From assembly GCF_001679005.1 (NCBI RefSeq), contig NZ_LXTW01000033.1:1-35544 (forward strand): DNA of 35,544 nt, given 5' to 3'. Origin of the DNA: Moraxella nonliquefaciens (GTDB lineage Bacteria > Pseudomonadota > Gammaproteobacteria > Pseudomonadales > Moraxellaceae). Position 1 is the stretch's first letter, and the number at the start of each line of letters is the position of its first letter. Position numbers and translations under genes: made by a program. The notes under the pieces were generated by a model that was given only the letters and a program-made list of their open reading frames with translations, ran no database searches and had not been told where the DNA came from. This document shows, in pieces, positions 8,005-17,367 of the stretch.

Positions 8005-8799
8005 GTGAAAAAACTAATTTTTTGTTTTGTCTTATTAACATCTATGCTATCAGCTCACGCCCAGCAGTCGCCAAGTTATACCGCTGATAGCCGAATGCAA
8101 GTATTTGATTATTGTACTGATGATGTGTTTGTTATTAAGACAAAAATAGGACATTCAAGCCTTATCCAGTTTGAAGATGGCGAAAATATCCATGATGACG
8201 GTGGTTTGGGTGTTGGTGAAGCTCGTGATTGGTCTATTGCAGTCAAGGGTAATAATGTGTTTTTTAAGCCGTTACAGCCGTCCGCTCCAACCAACATGAT
8301 TATTGTAACCAATAAGCGTACTTATGCTTTTGCCTTACATAACACCATAGATGATGACATGACCTATGTTGCACGCTTTAAATACCCTGAAGACCCTATC
8401 AATGCTAAAAATACGCCTAAGCCCATACCGACAAGTTTTCAGCGTGTCAAGCAGGGCGATATTACCTACTTGATAGACGCAAAAATCAATACGGCTTATG
8501 TCAAGCGTGGCAATGCTGATATAACACCAACAGCCATGTGGGACAACGGTTTATTTACTTATATGCAGTATGACAACGCCAAAGAGTTACCAACTGTTTA
8601 CAAAGTCATGCCTGACGGTACAGAAGCCTTGGTTAATACGCATATTGACAGCGATACCATGATTATTCATGAAGTTAATCGCCTGTATCGTGTCCGCCTT
8701 GGTGGGGCGGTGGCAGAGCTTGCCAACCAAAGACTACAAGATAATGGGTTTAATCATAGCGGTACTTCAATCCGTGGCGTGGTGCGGACAGAGCAATAG
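8005..8799 (+). CDS. virB9: VirB9 core-complex protein
   Basis: 264 residues. It has a signal peptide cleaved after SAHA (about residue 19), an N-terminal beta domain containing GVGEARDWSIAVKGNNVFFKP, and a C-terminal domain beginning near TAMWDNGLFTYMQY, both hallmarks of VirB9/TrbG. VirB9 forms the outer-membrane core ring with VirB7 and VirB10. The start is GTG at 8005 with AGGGGG at 7994-7999. It follows virB8 by 9 nt and precedes virB10 by 9 nt. Confidence 0.93.
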   Translation: MKKLIFCFVLLTSMLSAHAQQSPSYTADSRMQVFDYCTDDVFVIKTKIGHSSLIQFEDGENIHDDGGLGVGEARDWSIAVKGNNVFFKPLQPSAPTNMIIVTNKRTYAFALHNTIDDDMTYVARFKYPEDPINAKNTPKPIPTSFQRVKQGDITYLIDAKINTAYVKRGNADITPTAMWDNGLFTYMQYDNAKELPTVYKVMPDGTEALVNTHIDSDTMIIHEVNRLYRVRLGGAVAELANQRLQDNGFNHSGTSIRGVVRTEQ

Positions 8800-8808
8800 G
8801 GGGTAGAT

Positions 8809-9102
8809 ATGGGTTTATTTAGCAAAAAAGAGCCGAAAAAGATACTGGGCAGAGACGATACAGACGAGACCGAAAACAGCATTGAGCAGGTAGGCGAAGA
8901 AGACGCACAAATCAAAGATGATGTGCCAAGTGTCAATCAAGCTGGCAGAGACGGTGGCAATGCCAAGAATTTTAAGATAATGGCGGTGGCACTGGTGGGG
9001 ATTATTATCATGCTAATTGGTTCTGCTATGGCAATAGGGCGTTATCAGCAATCCAAAGCCGACAAAAAAGCCCAAGAGACCGAACGCCAAGCCCAAGAGT
9101 AA
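8809..9102 (+). CDS. virB10: VirB10 N-terminal fragment (cytoplasmic tail and membrane helix), ends at in-frame TAA
   Basis: 97 residues: a charged cytoplasmic tail and one transmembrane helix (IMAVALVGIIIMLIGSAMAI), then a polar linker ending in ERQAQE before TAA at 9100-9102. This is the N-terminal third of VirB10, the energy-sensing protein spanning both membranes. The rest of VirB10 follows in the same frame from 9109. The stop sits in the variable linker, where CAA to TAA or AAA to TAA would create it. Without readthrough, membrane anchor and periplasmic domain are separate polypeptides. A real nonsense mutation, a sequencing error or readthrough are all possible. AGGGGG at 8797-8802 serves the ATG. 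Confidence 0.85.
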   Translation: MGLFSKKEPKKILGRDDTDETENSIEQVGEEDAQIKDDVPSVNQAGRDGGNAKNFKIMAVALVGIIIMLIGSAMAIGRYQQSKADKKAQETERQAQE

Positions 9103-9108
9103 AAAAAT

Positions 9109-10128
9109 ATGATAACCAGCGGTTCAAGGGTGGATATTGAAGCGGATAAGCAAGCCATGCAGTCTTTACCGCCCCCAGCGGATTTTAGCGACTTAGATAA
9201 TGATGACGACATGGCAGATATGGTGGTTGCCCAGCCTGTGGTTACGCCAGCACCACAACCCCAACCACAACCTAGATATAACGACTATAACAGCCCTATG
9301 GTGGCAGGGCGTGATTATGCACCACCAGCACCCATACCAGCTCCACAGCCGATGATTATCTATGATGATAAAGATGATGACGAGCCGACAGCACCAGCCC
9401 CAACGCAGATTGTGCAGGTTGAGCATTCATCGGTCTTGGTTGATGTGTATGGTTCACGCACCGCCACAACAGCACGCCAAGAAACAGGCTTGGCAGGTAG
9501 TATGCGGTCATCAAATCTTGCCAATGGCACAGTAAACAGCCGTGGTGATGTGAGCATGATGTTATTACAAGGTACAACCATTCCTTGTGTGTTAAAAACA
9601 AGAGTGGATAGCACCTATCAAGGCTTTACCATTTGCCAAGTGGCAAAAGATGTTTATTCTGCCAATGGCAAGGTGCTACTTATTGAGCGTGGTTCTAGTG
9701 TCTTTGGCGAACAAAATATTCAAATGAGCCAAGGTAAAGCAAGGGTTGCGATACTGTGGGGCAAAATTGAAACACCAAAAAATATGTCTATCAACATAGA
9801 CAGCCCAGCCACAGGACAGCTGGGTGAAATGGGCGTGGGAGCAAAAGTCAATAACCACTTTTGGAAACGTTTTGGCGGTGCAATCATGCTAAGCCTTATC
9901 CAAGATGCCATTTCTGCTGGTACAACACACTTAGAAAAGGATAAATCCAAGGCAGGGCAAACCACGATTGAAAACACGTCAAGCACTGCCGAGAGCATTG
10001 CAGAAAAAGCCCTTGAAAACACCATCAATATACCACCAACAGCAACCATCAACCAAGGCACGGTGATAAATATTATGGTGGCTCGTGATGTTGATTTTTC
10101 AAGTATCTATAGCCTAAGACGGCAGTAA
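9109..10128 (+). CDS. virB10: VirB10 C-terminal fragment (Pro-rich linker and beta-barrel domain)
   Basis: 339 residues in the same frame as the preceding fragment. It has a Pro-rich periplasmic linker (PAPQPQPQP and similar) followed by the TrbI/VirB10 domain with GTTIPCVLKTRVDS, VLLIERGSSVFGEQ, and the antenna/barrel region ending in the TVINIMVARDVDFS motif. This domain makes the outer-membrane pore of the core complex. The ATG at 9109 has no good ribosome-binding site (a weak AAGAG about 11 nt upstream), and the fragment has no signal peptide, so translated alone it would stay in the cytoplasm. Together the two pieces make about 439 codons, a normal VirB10 length. Confidence 0.88.
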   Translation: MITSGSRVDIEADKQAMQSLPPPADFSDLDNDDDMADMVVAQPVVTPAPQPQPQPRYNDYNSPMVAGRDYAPPAPIPAPQPMIIYDDKDDDEPTAPAPTQIVQVEHSSVLVDVYGSRTATTARQETGLAGSMRSSNLANGTVNSRGDVSMMLLQGTTIPCVLKTRVDSTYQGFTICQVAKDVYSANGKVLLIERGSSVFGEQNIQMSQGKARVAILWGKIETPKNMSINIDSPATGQLGEMGVGAKVNNHFWKRFGGAIMLSLIQDAISAGTTHLEKDKSKAGQTTIENTSSTAESIAEKALENTINIPPTATINQGTVINIMVARDVDFSSIYSLRRQ

Positions 10129-10136
10129 GGTGTGTG

Positions 10137-11258
10137 ATGTCTGATAATTTAATGAGCTTGGATAGAACAGCGTCATTGCGTGGTCTACTCATAAAAACTG
10201 GCATACAGCGGTTTTTGGACGATAAGGGCAATACAGAAATTGCCATAAATCGCCCTTTTGAACTGTGGACGGAAAACAGTCAAGGTTGGCAACGCTTTGA
10301 AATGCCAAATTTGAATTATGCCGTTTTGCTAAAAATCGCTAATACATTTGCCACTTTAAATAAACTAGAAATTAGCCCTAAAAACCCTATCTGTTCAGGA
10401 ATTTTTCCTGATGAACAGCGTGGGCAAGTGGTTATACCGACAGCGTGCGAAAGGGGTACGGTTTCTATTACCATACGACAGCCAAGCCAAGACCGATTTA
10501 CGCTAGGCGATTATGGCAAAACTGGGAGATTAAATCGCTGGATTGATAAATCAACATTTGCCACAGCCAATACAATTTTACCAAGTCATTTAAAGGATAA
10601 ACTAGAAGCAGAAAGCAAAGAAATTGAGTATTTAAACAAATGGCTTGATATTCCTGATGATGTGCATTTGCAATTATCTGAATTACAAATGTTAAAAGCA
10701 AAAGCCGAAAGAGATACCCAAACTTTTATTGAGCTTGGTATTAAACATTACGCTAATTTTTGTTTGGTAGGGGCGACAGGTTCAGGTAAGACGACTTTTA
10801 CAAAAGCAATTTGTGATTTAGTACCGCTTGATACTCGCATTATCACGATTGAAGATACGCCTGAATTGGATTTGCCATTACATTTAAATAGGGTGCATTT
10901 GTTTTATAAGGAAGTAACACCAAAACAGCTGTTAGCGTCTTGTATGCGTATGAAGCCTGACCGCATATTTTTAACGGAATTGCGTGGTGATGAAGCCTTT
11001 GATTATTTGGGTGCGTTAAATAATGGACACGGTGGTTCTATCACAACAGTACACGCCAACGATTGCCAAAGTGCTTATTATCGCATTGGAATGCTTGCCA
11101 AACAATCTGAAACTGGTAAAAATTTGGATATTGAAAATATTATGCGTGATGTTTACACAACCATTGATGTAATGATGTTTTTAAATAAAACTTATGTATC
11201 TGAAATTAGTTATGACCCTATCCGTAAATATCGCTTAATGCAAGGGAAAAAATTGTAA
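10137..11258 (+). CDS. virB11: VirB11 traffic ATPase
   Basis: About 373 residues. The Walker A motif GATGSGKTT (near residues 212-220), the Asp box IEDTPELDLP, a Walker-B-like RIFLTELRGDEAF and the His box NNGHGGSITTVHAND are all present in order, diagnostic of VirB11/PulE-type hexameric ATPases. VirB11 drives pilus assembly and DNA transfer together with VirB4 and VirD4. A GTG at 10134 directly precedes the ATG at 10137; both fit TAAGG at 10126-10130, and I use the ATG. The stop overlaps the virD4 start (TAATG). Confidence 0.95.
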   Translation: MSDNLMSLDRTASLRGLLIKTGIQRFLDDKGNTEIAINRPFELWTENSQGWQRFEMPNLNYAVLLKIANTFATLNKLEISPKNPICSGIFPDEQRGQVVIPTACERGTVSITIRQPSQDRFTLGDYGKTGRLNRWIDKSTFATANTILPSHLKDKLEAESKEIEYLNKWLDIPDDVHLQLSELQMLKAKAERDTQTFIELGIKHYANFCLVGATGSGKTTFTKAICDLVPLDTRIITIEDTPELDLPLHLNRVHLFYKEVTPKQLLASCMRMKPDRIFLTELRGDEAFDYLGALNNGHGGSITTVHANDCQSAYYRIGMLAKQSETGKNLDIENIMRDVYTTIDVMMFLNKTYVSEISYDPIRKYRLMQGKKL

Positions 11259-13306
11259 TGTCTCAAAAGCAATCGGCTGGTAAAAATATTGCTTTAATGC
11301 TTATTCTCAATATATTTATTGTGATTGGGGCGGTGTTTTTAGCCAATTATATTTTTGTGGAATGGCAAAAAGTACCGTCCGAATATTATGGCTATAAGAC
11401 GATTTATTTATATCATGAGCAATACGGACATATTGAAAAAGTAGCAACCGCTATTAAGGGTTCTATCTTAGGTGGTTTTGTAGCTTGGCTTATTGTTAAT
11501 GTGGCGTTATTAGTGGCGTTATTTGCCAAGAAAAAGCGTGAATTACACGGCTCGGCTCGTTTCGCTAATGATATGGAAATACGCAAAACTGGATTTTTGC
11601 CCACGCCCCAAGAAGAAAAGAAATTAAAAGGTAAATTTCCAAGTGAACCGCCTGTAATTATTGGTAAACACAAGGGTAAATTTTTACAATTTTATGGCAA
11701 TGAATTTATTTCTATTGGTGCTCCAACTCGTAGCGGTAAAGGTGTTTCTATTGTTATTCCCAATCTATTAACCTACCCTGATAGTATTGTGGTATTAGAT
11801 ATTAAAATGGAAAACTGGCTTTTAACGGCTGGCTTTCGTGCTAAATATCAAGATGTTTTCTTGTTTGCTCCAAAAGCCGAAGATAAGCGTTCTCACCGAT
11901 ATAACCCATTAGATTATATCAGTAGAGACGAAACAGAGCGAATGGCAGACATTCAAAATATTGCCACTATTTTTTATCCAACTGATGACCCCAAAGAAGC
12001 CTTTTGGCAAAATCAAGCACAGCGTATTTTTACAGGGATTGTGTTGTATATGCTAGAAACCCCTGAACGCCCCTGCTCTATGGCAGAGCTAATTAAACTT
12101 ACAACGCCAACTGCTATGCCATTGCATGAGTGGATACCTGATGTTATCAACAAACGCAAAGAAGAAGAAAGGGAGCTATCTGTAGAGTGTATAGAAGCGA
12201 TGATGGCATTTGTCAATGTAGATAGCGACAACACTCGCTCAAGCATTCTAGCAACACTGATGTCCCCATTAAATGTGTTTACAGACCCTATGGTGGCAAC
12301 TGCAACCAGCAAATCTGACTTTCGTTTTGATGATGTTAGAAGAAAGAAAATGACTATTTACGTTGGCATTCAACCCAACGAATTAGAGCGTTTCTCAAAG
12401 TTGCTTAATGTATTTTTTAGCCAGCTTATCAATATCAATACAAGGATATTGCCTGAACATGACCCAAACCTAAAATATCAATGTTTGGTGTTGCTTGATG
12501 AGTTCACTTCGCTAGGCAGAGTAAATATTATCCAAAAATCCATTGCTTATATTGCTGGCTATAACGTTAGGCTTATGCCGATTTTTCAAAGTACCAGCCA
12601 AGTAGAAGACGCTTATGGGCGAGATGGGGCAAATGCGATTTTGTCAAATATTGCTTGCCAAGTTGAATTTACCCCCACCACCATAGAGCAAGCCGAGCAT
12701 TTAAGTAAGCGTTTAGGTACACAGACGGTTAAGGGTAAATCTGTTAGCCGTAATCGTGGCAAGGGTGGCGGTGGTAGCGTCTCAACATCAGACCAATCAA
12801 GGGCGTTAATGCTTCCCCAAGAGCTTATGGAAATGGGCGATGAAGAAGAAATTATTCTTTTTAGACGCACCAAGCCCATTAAGTGTGAAAAAGCCTTTTA
12901 TTATAGCAATCCACAAGTGTTTGGTAGTCGTATGCAAAGCCTATCACGCCCTGCAAAAGGCTTACCAATACCGCCCAAGTGCGAACCGCCAATTCTTGAT
13001 GTGGTGGGAATGCTTAAGGTTATGCGTGGCATCGTGGGTAATGATGTAAAAACTTATAAAGAATTACAGCCTGTTGCCCATTACAAAAAACATCATGCTA
13101 AGTTTGTGGACTTACTGGGTGAAGCCTTTGGATTTAGCAAGGCAGAATTGGCAGAACTTGACGCATTAGAAGCCAAAGCCAAGGCAGATAAAGCCAGTCA
13201 ATCAAATGTTATCAATGAAATCACCGCTGATGATGACATTATAGAATTTGATTTGTCAAATCCTGACGAATTTGAAAAAGAGTTTGTAGACGAATTTAAC
13301 TTTTAA
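11258..13306 (+). CDS. virD4: VirD4/TraG type IV coupling protein
   Basis: 682 residues. It has two N-terminal membrane helices (about residues 10-30 and 65-90), a Walker A GAPTRSGKGV (around residues 154-163), the LDIKMENW segment, and Walker B LVLLDEFTSLG (Asp and Glu near 414-415), then FQSTSQ and the C-terminal TraG region. VirD4 recruits DNA-bound relaxase and other protein substrates by their C-terminal signals and feeds them to the channel. The acidic C-terminus (DDDIIEFDLSNPDEFEKEF) suits docking of basic substrate tails. It is translationally coupled to virB11 by a one-base overlap. Confidence 0.95.
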   Translation: MSQKQSAGKNIALMLILNIFIVIGAVFLANYIFVEWQKVPSEYYGYKTIYLYHEQYGHIEKVATAIKGSILGGFVAWLIVNVALLVALFAKKKRELHGSARFANDMEIRKTGFLPTPQEEKKLKGKFPSEPPVIIGKHKGKFLQFYGNEFISIGAPTRSGKGVSIVIPNLLTYPDSIVVLDIKMENWLLTAGFRAKYQDVFLFAPKAEDKRSHRYNPLDYISRDETERMADIQNIATIFYPTDDPKEAFWQNQAQRIFTGIVLYMLETPERPCSMAELIKLTTPTAMPLHEWIPDVINKRKEEERELSVECIEAMMAFVNVDSDNTRSSILATLMSPLNVFTDPMVATATSKSDFRFDDVRRKKMTIYVGIQPNELERFSKLLNVFFSQLININTRILPEHDPNLKYQCLVLLDEFTSLGRVNIIQKSIAYIAGYNVRLMPIFQSTSQVEDAYGRDGANAILSNIACQVEFTPTTIEQAEHLSKRLGTQTVKGKSVSRNRGKGGGGSVSTSDQSRALMLPQELMEMGDEEEIILFRRTKPIKCEKAFYYSNPQVFGSRMQSLSRPAKGLPIPPKCEPPILDVVGMLKVMRGIVGNDVKTYKELQPVAHYKKHHAKFVDLLGEAFGFSKAELAELDALEAKAKADKASQSNVINEITADDDIIEFDLSNPDEFEKEFVDEFNF

Positions 13307-13318
13307 TGGAGTAATCTT

Positions 13319-14719
13319 ATGAGTAACTTTAAAACTGGCACGATAGCCGATGTTGGCTATGATGACTACAAAGGCAAACAAACCTTTTATCTTGTCTTAC
13401 AAAATGAAAAGGGTGAAAACGCTGAGCCTATCCGTGGCAAAGGCTTGGAAGAAGCCTTTAATAAAGTTGGCGACTTGAAGAAAGGCGATACTGTAAATCT
13501 AAAAGATTTTGGTATTGATGAGACCACCAAAAAGCGAATGTGGGAAATAGAACGCCACGAGCCTTACCAAGATTTGCAAAACTCAATCAGTCAAGACAAA
13601 GAAAGAACGGTAGCCAAAGAAAAATCCCCTGATGAAGTCGTCCAAGAAGCACAGAACGCTTGGCAAGGCAAAACAGAGCGTAAGCCTGAAGAGTTTGAAA
13701 ATTTGCCCAGTAGCATTAAAAATAACTATTATGCTATTACCAAAAACCGTTTTTTGCAAGACGAAAAAGTAAATTACTATGATAAGGACGATAAAGACCA
13801 AGTTAATATCGCTTTTGAAGACCGCAAAGACAGTTTAAATACATCACGCCAAGATGAAAAGACCATTAACGCCATGCTGGACATGGCGGAAAGCAAAAAT
13901 TGGACAAAAATTCAGCTAAAAGGCACAGAAGAGTTTAAACAAAAAGCATGGCTTGAAGCATCATTGCGTGGTATTGAGACCAAGGGCTATACACCTAGTG
14001 AAAAAGACCAAGCTGAACTTATCGCCAAGCAAAAAGAGCGTACTCAAAACACAGTCATTGCCGAAGAAGTCAAAATCACAGATACCACACCACAAGGCGA
14101 AGCCAAGGACAACAAAGATAAGCTAGACCCCAAAGAGATAGCCAAAGAAATACCCCCTGTACGACCTATTGTCGCTGGTGCGTTTGTCGCTAAGGATACC
14201 AAGGGGACAGATGACAAGTTGCAAGAAAAATCTGCCCTGCAAATCAAAGCAGATATACGCCAAATTACCCAAAACGGCTATAAGAACGGCACAATTAGCA
14301 ACCGTGATGACTTGGTTAAGCACTTATCAGAGCTTGGCTATACCATTAAAGAAAACGATAAATCTATTGTTGTTACGCCACAAGATAGCACTCAAAAGGT
14401 TAAACTCACCAATGAAATGTTTACCAAGGACTATGACGCTTTAAAAGACATTAAAGCGAAATTAGAGCCACAAGCCATGCAACAACAATATCCCAAGCTA
14501 AGTGATGAGAATATCGCTAAAGCGGTATTATGGAAAGAGATTATCTTAGATAGATACGAGACACCGCAAGCCCAACAAAAGGCATTACATAATTTACATA
14601 GTACATTGCCTGATGTGGCAAGCGGTAAAAAAGAATTACCGCCCATACCACAAAATGAAATTAAGCCTGATATTGAAGTTAGAACGCCTGATAATGGTGA
14701 GCAAAGCCGTTCACGTTAA
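13319..14719 (+). CDS. LPD7-domain relaxase-associated protein with shared C-terminal module
   Basis: 466 residues. The N-terminal 80 residues (DVGYDDYKGKQTFYLVLQNE through MWEIER) resemble the accessory domain that follows the nuclease in large MobP relaxases. A central LPD7-type domain follows (EEFENLPSSIKNNYYA, then DRKDSLNTSRQDEKTINAMLDMAESKNW and WLEASLRGIETKGYTPSEKD). It therefore looks like the separated back half of a relaxase. Residues about 385-445 form the module shared with the primase and zeta toxin: YPKLSDENI, then LPDVASG and LPPIPQ, ending in RSR. GGAG 9 nt before the ATG is the ribosome-binding site. Lys/Glu richness suggests a soluble protein working at the relaxosome or carried into the recipient. 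The function is inferred from domains only. Confidence 0.8.
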   Translation: MSNFKTGTIADVGYDDYKGKQTFYLVLQNEKGENAEPIRGKGLEEAFNKVGDLKKGDTVNLKDFGIDETTKKRMWEIERHEPYQDLQNSISQDKERTVAKEKSPDEVVQEAQNAWQGKTERKPEEFENLPSSIKNNYYAITKNRFLQDEKVNYYDKDDKDQVNIAFEDRKDSLNTSRQDEKTINAMLDMAESKNWTKIQLKGTEEFKQKAWLEASLRGIETKGYTPSEKDQAELIAKQKERTQNTVIAEEVKITDTTPQGEAKDNKDKLDPKEIAKEIPPVRPIVAGAFVAKDTKGTDDKLQEKSALQIKADIRQITQNGYKNGTISNRDDLVKHLSELGYTIKENDKSIVVTPQDSTQKVKLTNEMFTKDYDALKDIKAKLEPQAMQQQYPKLSDENIAKAVLWKEIILDRYETPQAQQKALHNLHSTLPDVASGKKELPPIPQNEIKPDIEVRTPDNGEQSRSR

Positions 14720-14739
14720 TTGTGAAAGCGTTTATCAAT

Positions 14740-14788
14740 GGGCTAAAAAGTCTTAGGTTGGTAGACATTATATTGTCCTTTTTAGTCC
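14740..14788 (+). promoter_or_regulatory. Structured leader / possible attenuator upstream of topB
   Basis: GGGCTAAAAAG at 14740-14750 can pair with CTTTTTAGTCC at 14778-14788 (one G-U wobble as RNA). Smaller alternative pairings lie inside (GTCT with AGAC; GACA with TGTC). It sits between the LPD7 gene and topB. No long T run follows directly, so a processing or regulatory stem is as likely as a terminator. Confidence 0.35.
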
Positions 14789-14814
14789 ATAGTGCTTTTT
14801 GTTTGGTTATATTA

Positions 14815-14832
14815 TTTTTTCTTTTTGTCTTA
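14815..14832 (+). repeat. Recurrent intergenic motif TTTTTCTTTTTGTCTTA (copy listed with four others)
   Basis: A nearly identical T-rich motif recurs at 6961-6976, 14815-14832, 17074-17090, 20999-21015 and 26575-26592, always in the plus orientation and always outside genes. Three copies begin immediately after a stop codon or within 6 nt of one. Its role is not known to me. It could be part of a terminator, an unstructured loading site, or a processing signal. Confidence 0.5.
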
Positions 14833-14845
14833 ATAACTTGATAAT

Positions 14846-17073
14846 ATGAAACTATATATCGCAGAAAAACCTGATGTCGCAAAAGCCATTTGTGCTGGGT
14901 TAGGGGGTGGCTTTATTAGAGATGACGGCTACTACAGACACCCTGTTAAGCCTGATGTTGTAACTTGGTGTTTTGGGCATATGCTTGCCCTAAAAGAACC
15001 TGATGAAATTGATGAAAAATACAAATATTGGATATGGACACATTGCCCATAGAGCCATTTTTACCAGCCCCACGCAAAATACCTAGCGACAAAAAAGCAC
15101 AAGTAAAAATAATTGGCGAGCTTATCAAACAAGCCGATACCATCATTCACGCTGGCGACCCTGACGATGAAGGACAGTTGCTAGTTGATGGGTTGCTTCG
15201 TTATTTTGACAATAAGAAGCCAGTCATGCGTCTTTTAATCAATGACAATACTCCTGCCGTGGTGCAAAAAGCCCTTGCCAACATGAATTCCAATAGCCAA
15301 TTTGAATATATGGGCTGGATTGCCGAGAGCCGAGCCATTGCAGACCAGTTATTTGGTTTTAATTTTACAAGGGCGTACAGTCTAAGCCAGCAAGCTAAAA
15401 CAGGCAAAAAAGAGACTTGGCACATAGGGCGAGTACAGACCCCTATTCTAGGCTTAGTAGTGCGTAGAGACCAAGAAAATGCCAGCCATAAAAAGAGCTT
15501 TTATTATGTGATACAAGGCGATTTTGTATTTAATGGCGTGGCATTTACCGCCAAATACCAACCCAAGACAGAAGACCCTACAGATGATAAAGGGCGATTG
15601 ATTGACAAGCAATTTGCTGACAATTTGGCTAATTTTTTGAGTGGTAAACCTGCCAAAATCTTTTTCGCCAATACCACACACAAAACAGAGCCAGCACCTT
15701 TGCCCTATAATCTGTTAAAGCTACAACAGGACGCAAGCCGTAAGTTTGGTTACAAGCCTGATGAAGTCATGAAAATCACGCAAACCCTGCGTGAAAAACA
15801 TCAGCTTATTACTTATAACCGCTCCGATTGCCAATATTTATCTGATGAACAGTTTGCTGATGTGGGCGGTGTGTTATCCGCCATTGCTGGCACTTATGAT
15901 TTAATGGCTGGGGCGTGTGGCAATGCTAATCCAAACTACAAAGGGCGTGTATTTAATAGCAGTAAGGTAACAGCACACCATGCGATTATCCCCACACAAA
16001 CCGCTGGCAACTGGCAAGCCCTAAGTGAAGCCGAGCAAAATATTTACAAAATCATCGCAAGAAATTATATCGCCCAATTTTACCCACTCTATGAGTATGA
16101 TGAAACCAAGATAACGCTTGATGTGATTGTAGATGGCGTGGCTTATCAATTCCATGCTACTGCAAGGATTGATACCGCTCTTGGCTGGAAAAAGCTCTAT
16201 ACCAATGATACTGACAATGAAGAAACCGCCCTACCTGATGATGTCTTGCAAGCAGATTTACGCACTCTAAAAGCCAGCGACACAGGACAATGCACAAAAG
16301 CCTATGCTAATGAGCATGAGACAAAACCGCCAGCTTTATACACTATGACTAGCCTACTTGGCGACTTAACCAAGGTTGCCAAGTATGTCAAAGACCCACA
16401 CCTTGCCAAAATTTTAAAAGACAAGGACAAAGACAAGCAAGGCGAACATGGCGGTATTGGTACACCAGCGACACGCTCCGCCATCATTGATAATCTGTTT
16501 GAGCGTGGTTATTTGGCTTATAAGGGTAAATCCATCATCAGCACAGATAAGGGCAAAGCCTTATATGACCTGTTAGATGATATTATCCGTTATCCTGATA
16601 TGACCGCTATTTGGCATGATGAACAAAAGAACATCAAAAATGAGCAAGATGTCTTTACTTTTATCCAAAAAATGCAAGCAAGCACTATCACGCCAACCAT
16701 TAACACCCTAAAAGTGGGTTACATCAAGCCCACGCCCAAAGAAAAACCAAGTAGTCCCTGCCCTAAGTGCGGACGGCTTATGTATCTAAATGACGGTAAA
16801 TTTGGCAAATATTGGGGGTGCAGTGGGTGGAATGACAGCCAAAACCCCTGCAATCACAAAATGAAAGATGATAATGGCACGCCAGTAGAAAAAGAGCAAA
16901 AGCCATTAACAGACTTTGATTGTAAAGCGTGTGGCTCAAAACTCATTCACAAAACTGGCATATATAAAAAGGGTAAAAATAAAGGCAAGCCTTATAGTTT
17001 CTTTGGTTGTTCTAATTTTCCCAAATGTAAGCAAAATTATGATGAAGTGGACGGTAAGCCAAAATTTGACTAA
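14846..17073 (+). pseudogene. topB: Topoisomerase III (TopB/TraE-type), interrupted by one-base deletion
   Basis: The first 60 codons (KLYIAEKPDVAKAICAGLGG) are the Toprim start. The frame is lost at 15030-15031, where KYKYW should continue to DMDTLPIEPFLPAPRK: the sequence has TATTGGATATGG where TATTGGGATATGG restores a single 742-residue protein. After the shift come DPDDEG (Toprim acidic motif), the catalytic Tyr region LITYNRSDCQYLS and two C-terminal Cys4 zinc ribbons (CPKCG...C, CKACG...C). Plasmid TopB proteins decatenate DNA during transfer and segregation. Translation from an ATG at 15028 gives 681 residues without the Toprim N-terminus and is probably inactive. A sequencing error in the G run is a serious alternative. 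Confidence 0.88.
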
Positions 17074-17111
17074 TTTTTCTTTTTGTCTCAACCAACATAA
17101 GGATTAACACC

Positions 17112-17336
17112 ATGACAAACACCCCTATCAACGCCCCCAAAGATGAATATGCACATCTAGCTTGGGAAGAACACCCTGATAACCCTGCTAATTATCCTGA
17201 AATGGCAGAGCAAGTACAGCAAAGACCCCTAAGCGATGATGAAATTAGCTGGAAAGAAGCCTATCTGACAGGGGCAGAAATGATGACCCAAAGCGAATTT
17301 GAAGCACTGGTAGACGATACAGACCGTCAAGACTAA
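17112..17336 (+). CDS. Small acidic hypothetical protein
   Basis: 74 residues, acidic, with no membrane segment or signal peptide (notable stretch LAWEEHPDNPANYPEM, then ISWKEAYLTGAEMMTQSEFEALVDD). I do not recognise the family. ATAAGGA at 17097-17103 provides a ribosome-binding site, and the gene lies between topB and the ArdC/primase giant on the same strand, so it is probably part of the transfer operon. An acidic protein directly before an antirestriction/primase gene could be a chaperone or a DNA mimic, but nothing in the sequence proves either. Confidence 0.6.
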   Translation: MTNTPINAPKDEYAHLAWEEHPDNPANYPEMAEQVQQRPLSDDEISWKEAYLTGAEMMTQSEFEALVDDTDRQD

Positions 17337-17367
17337 GCACCGCAAGACTAAGCATAAGGATTGACGC

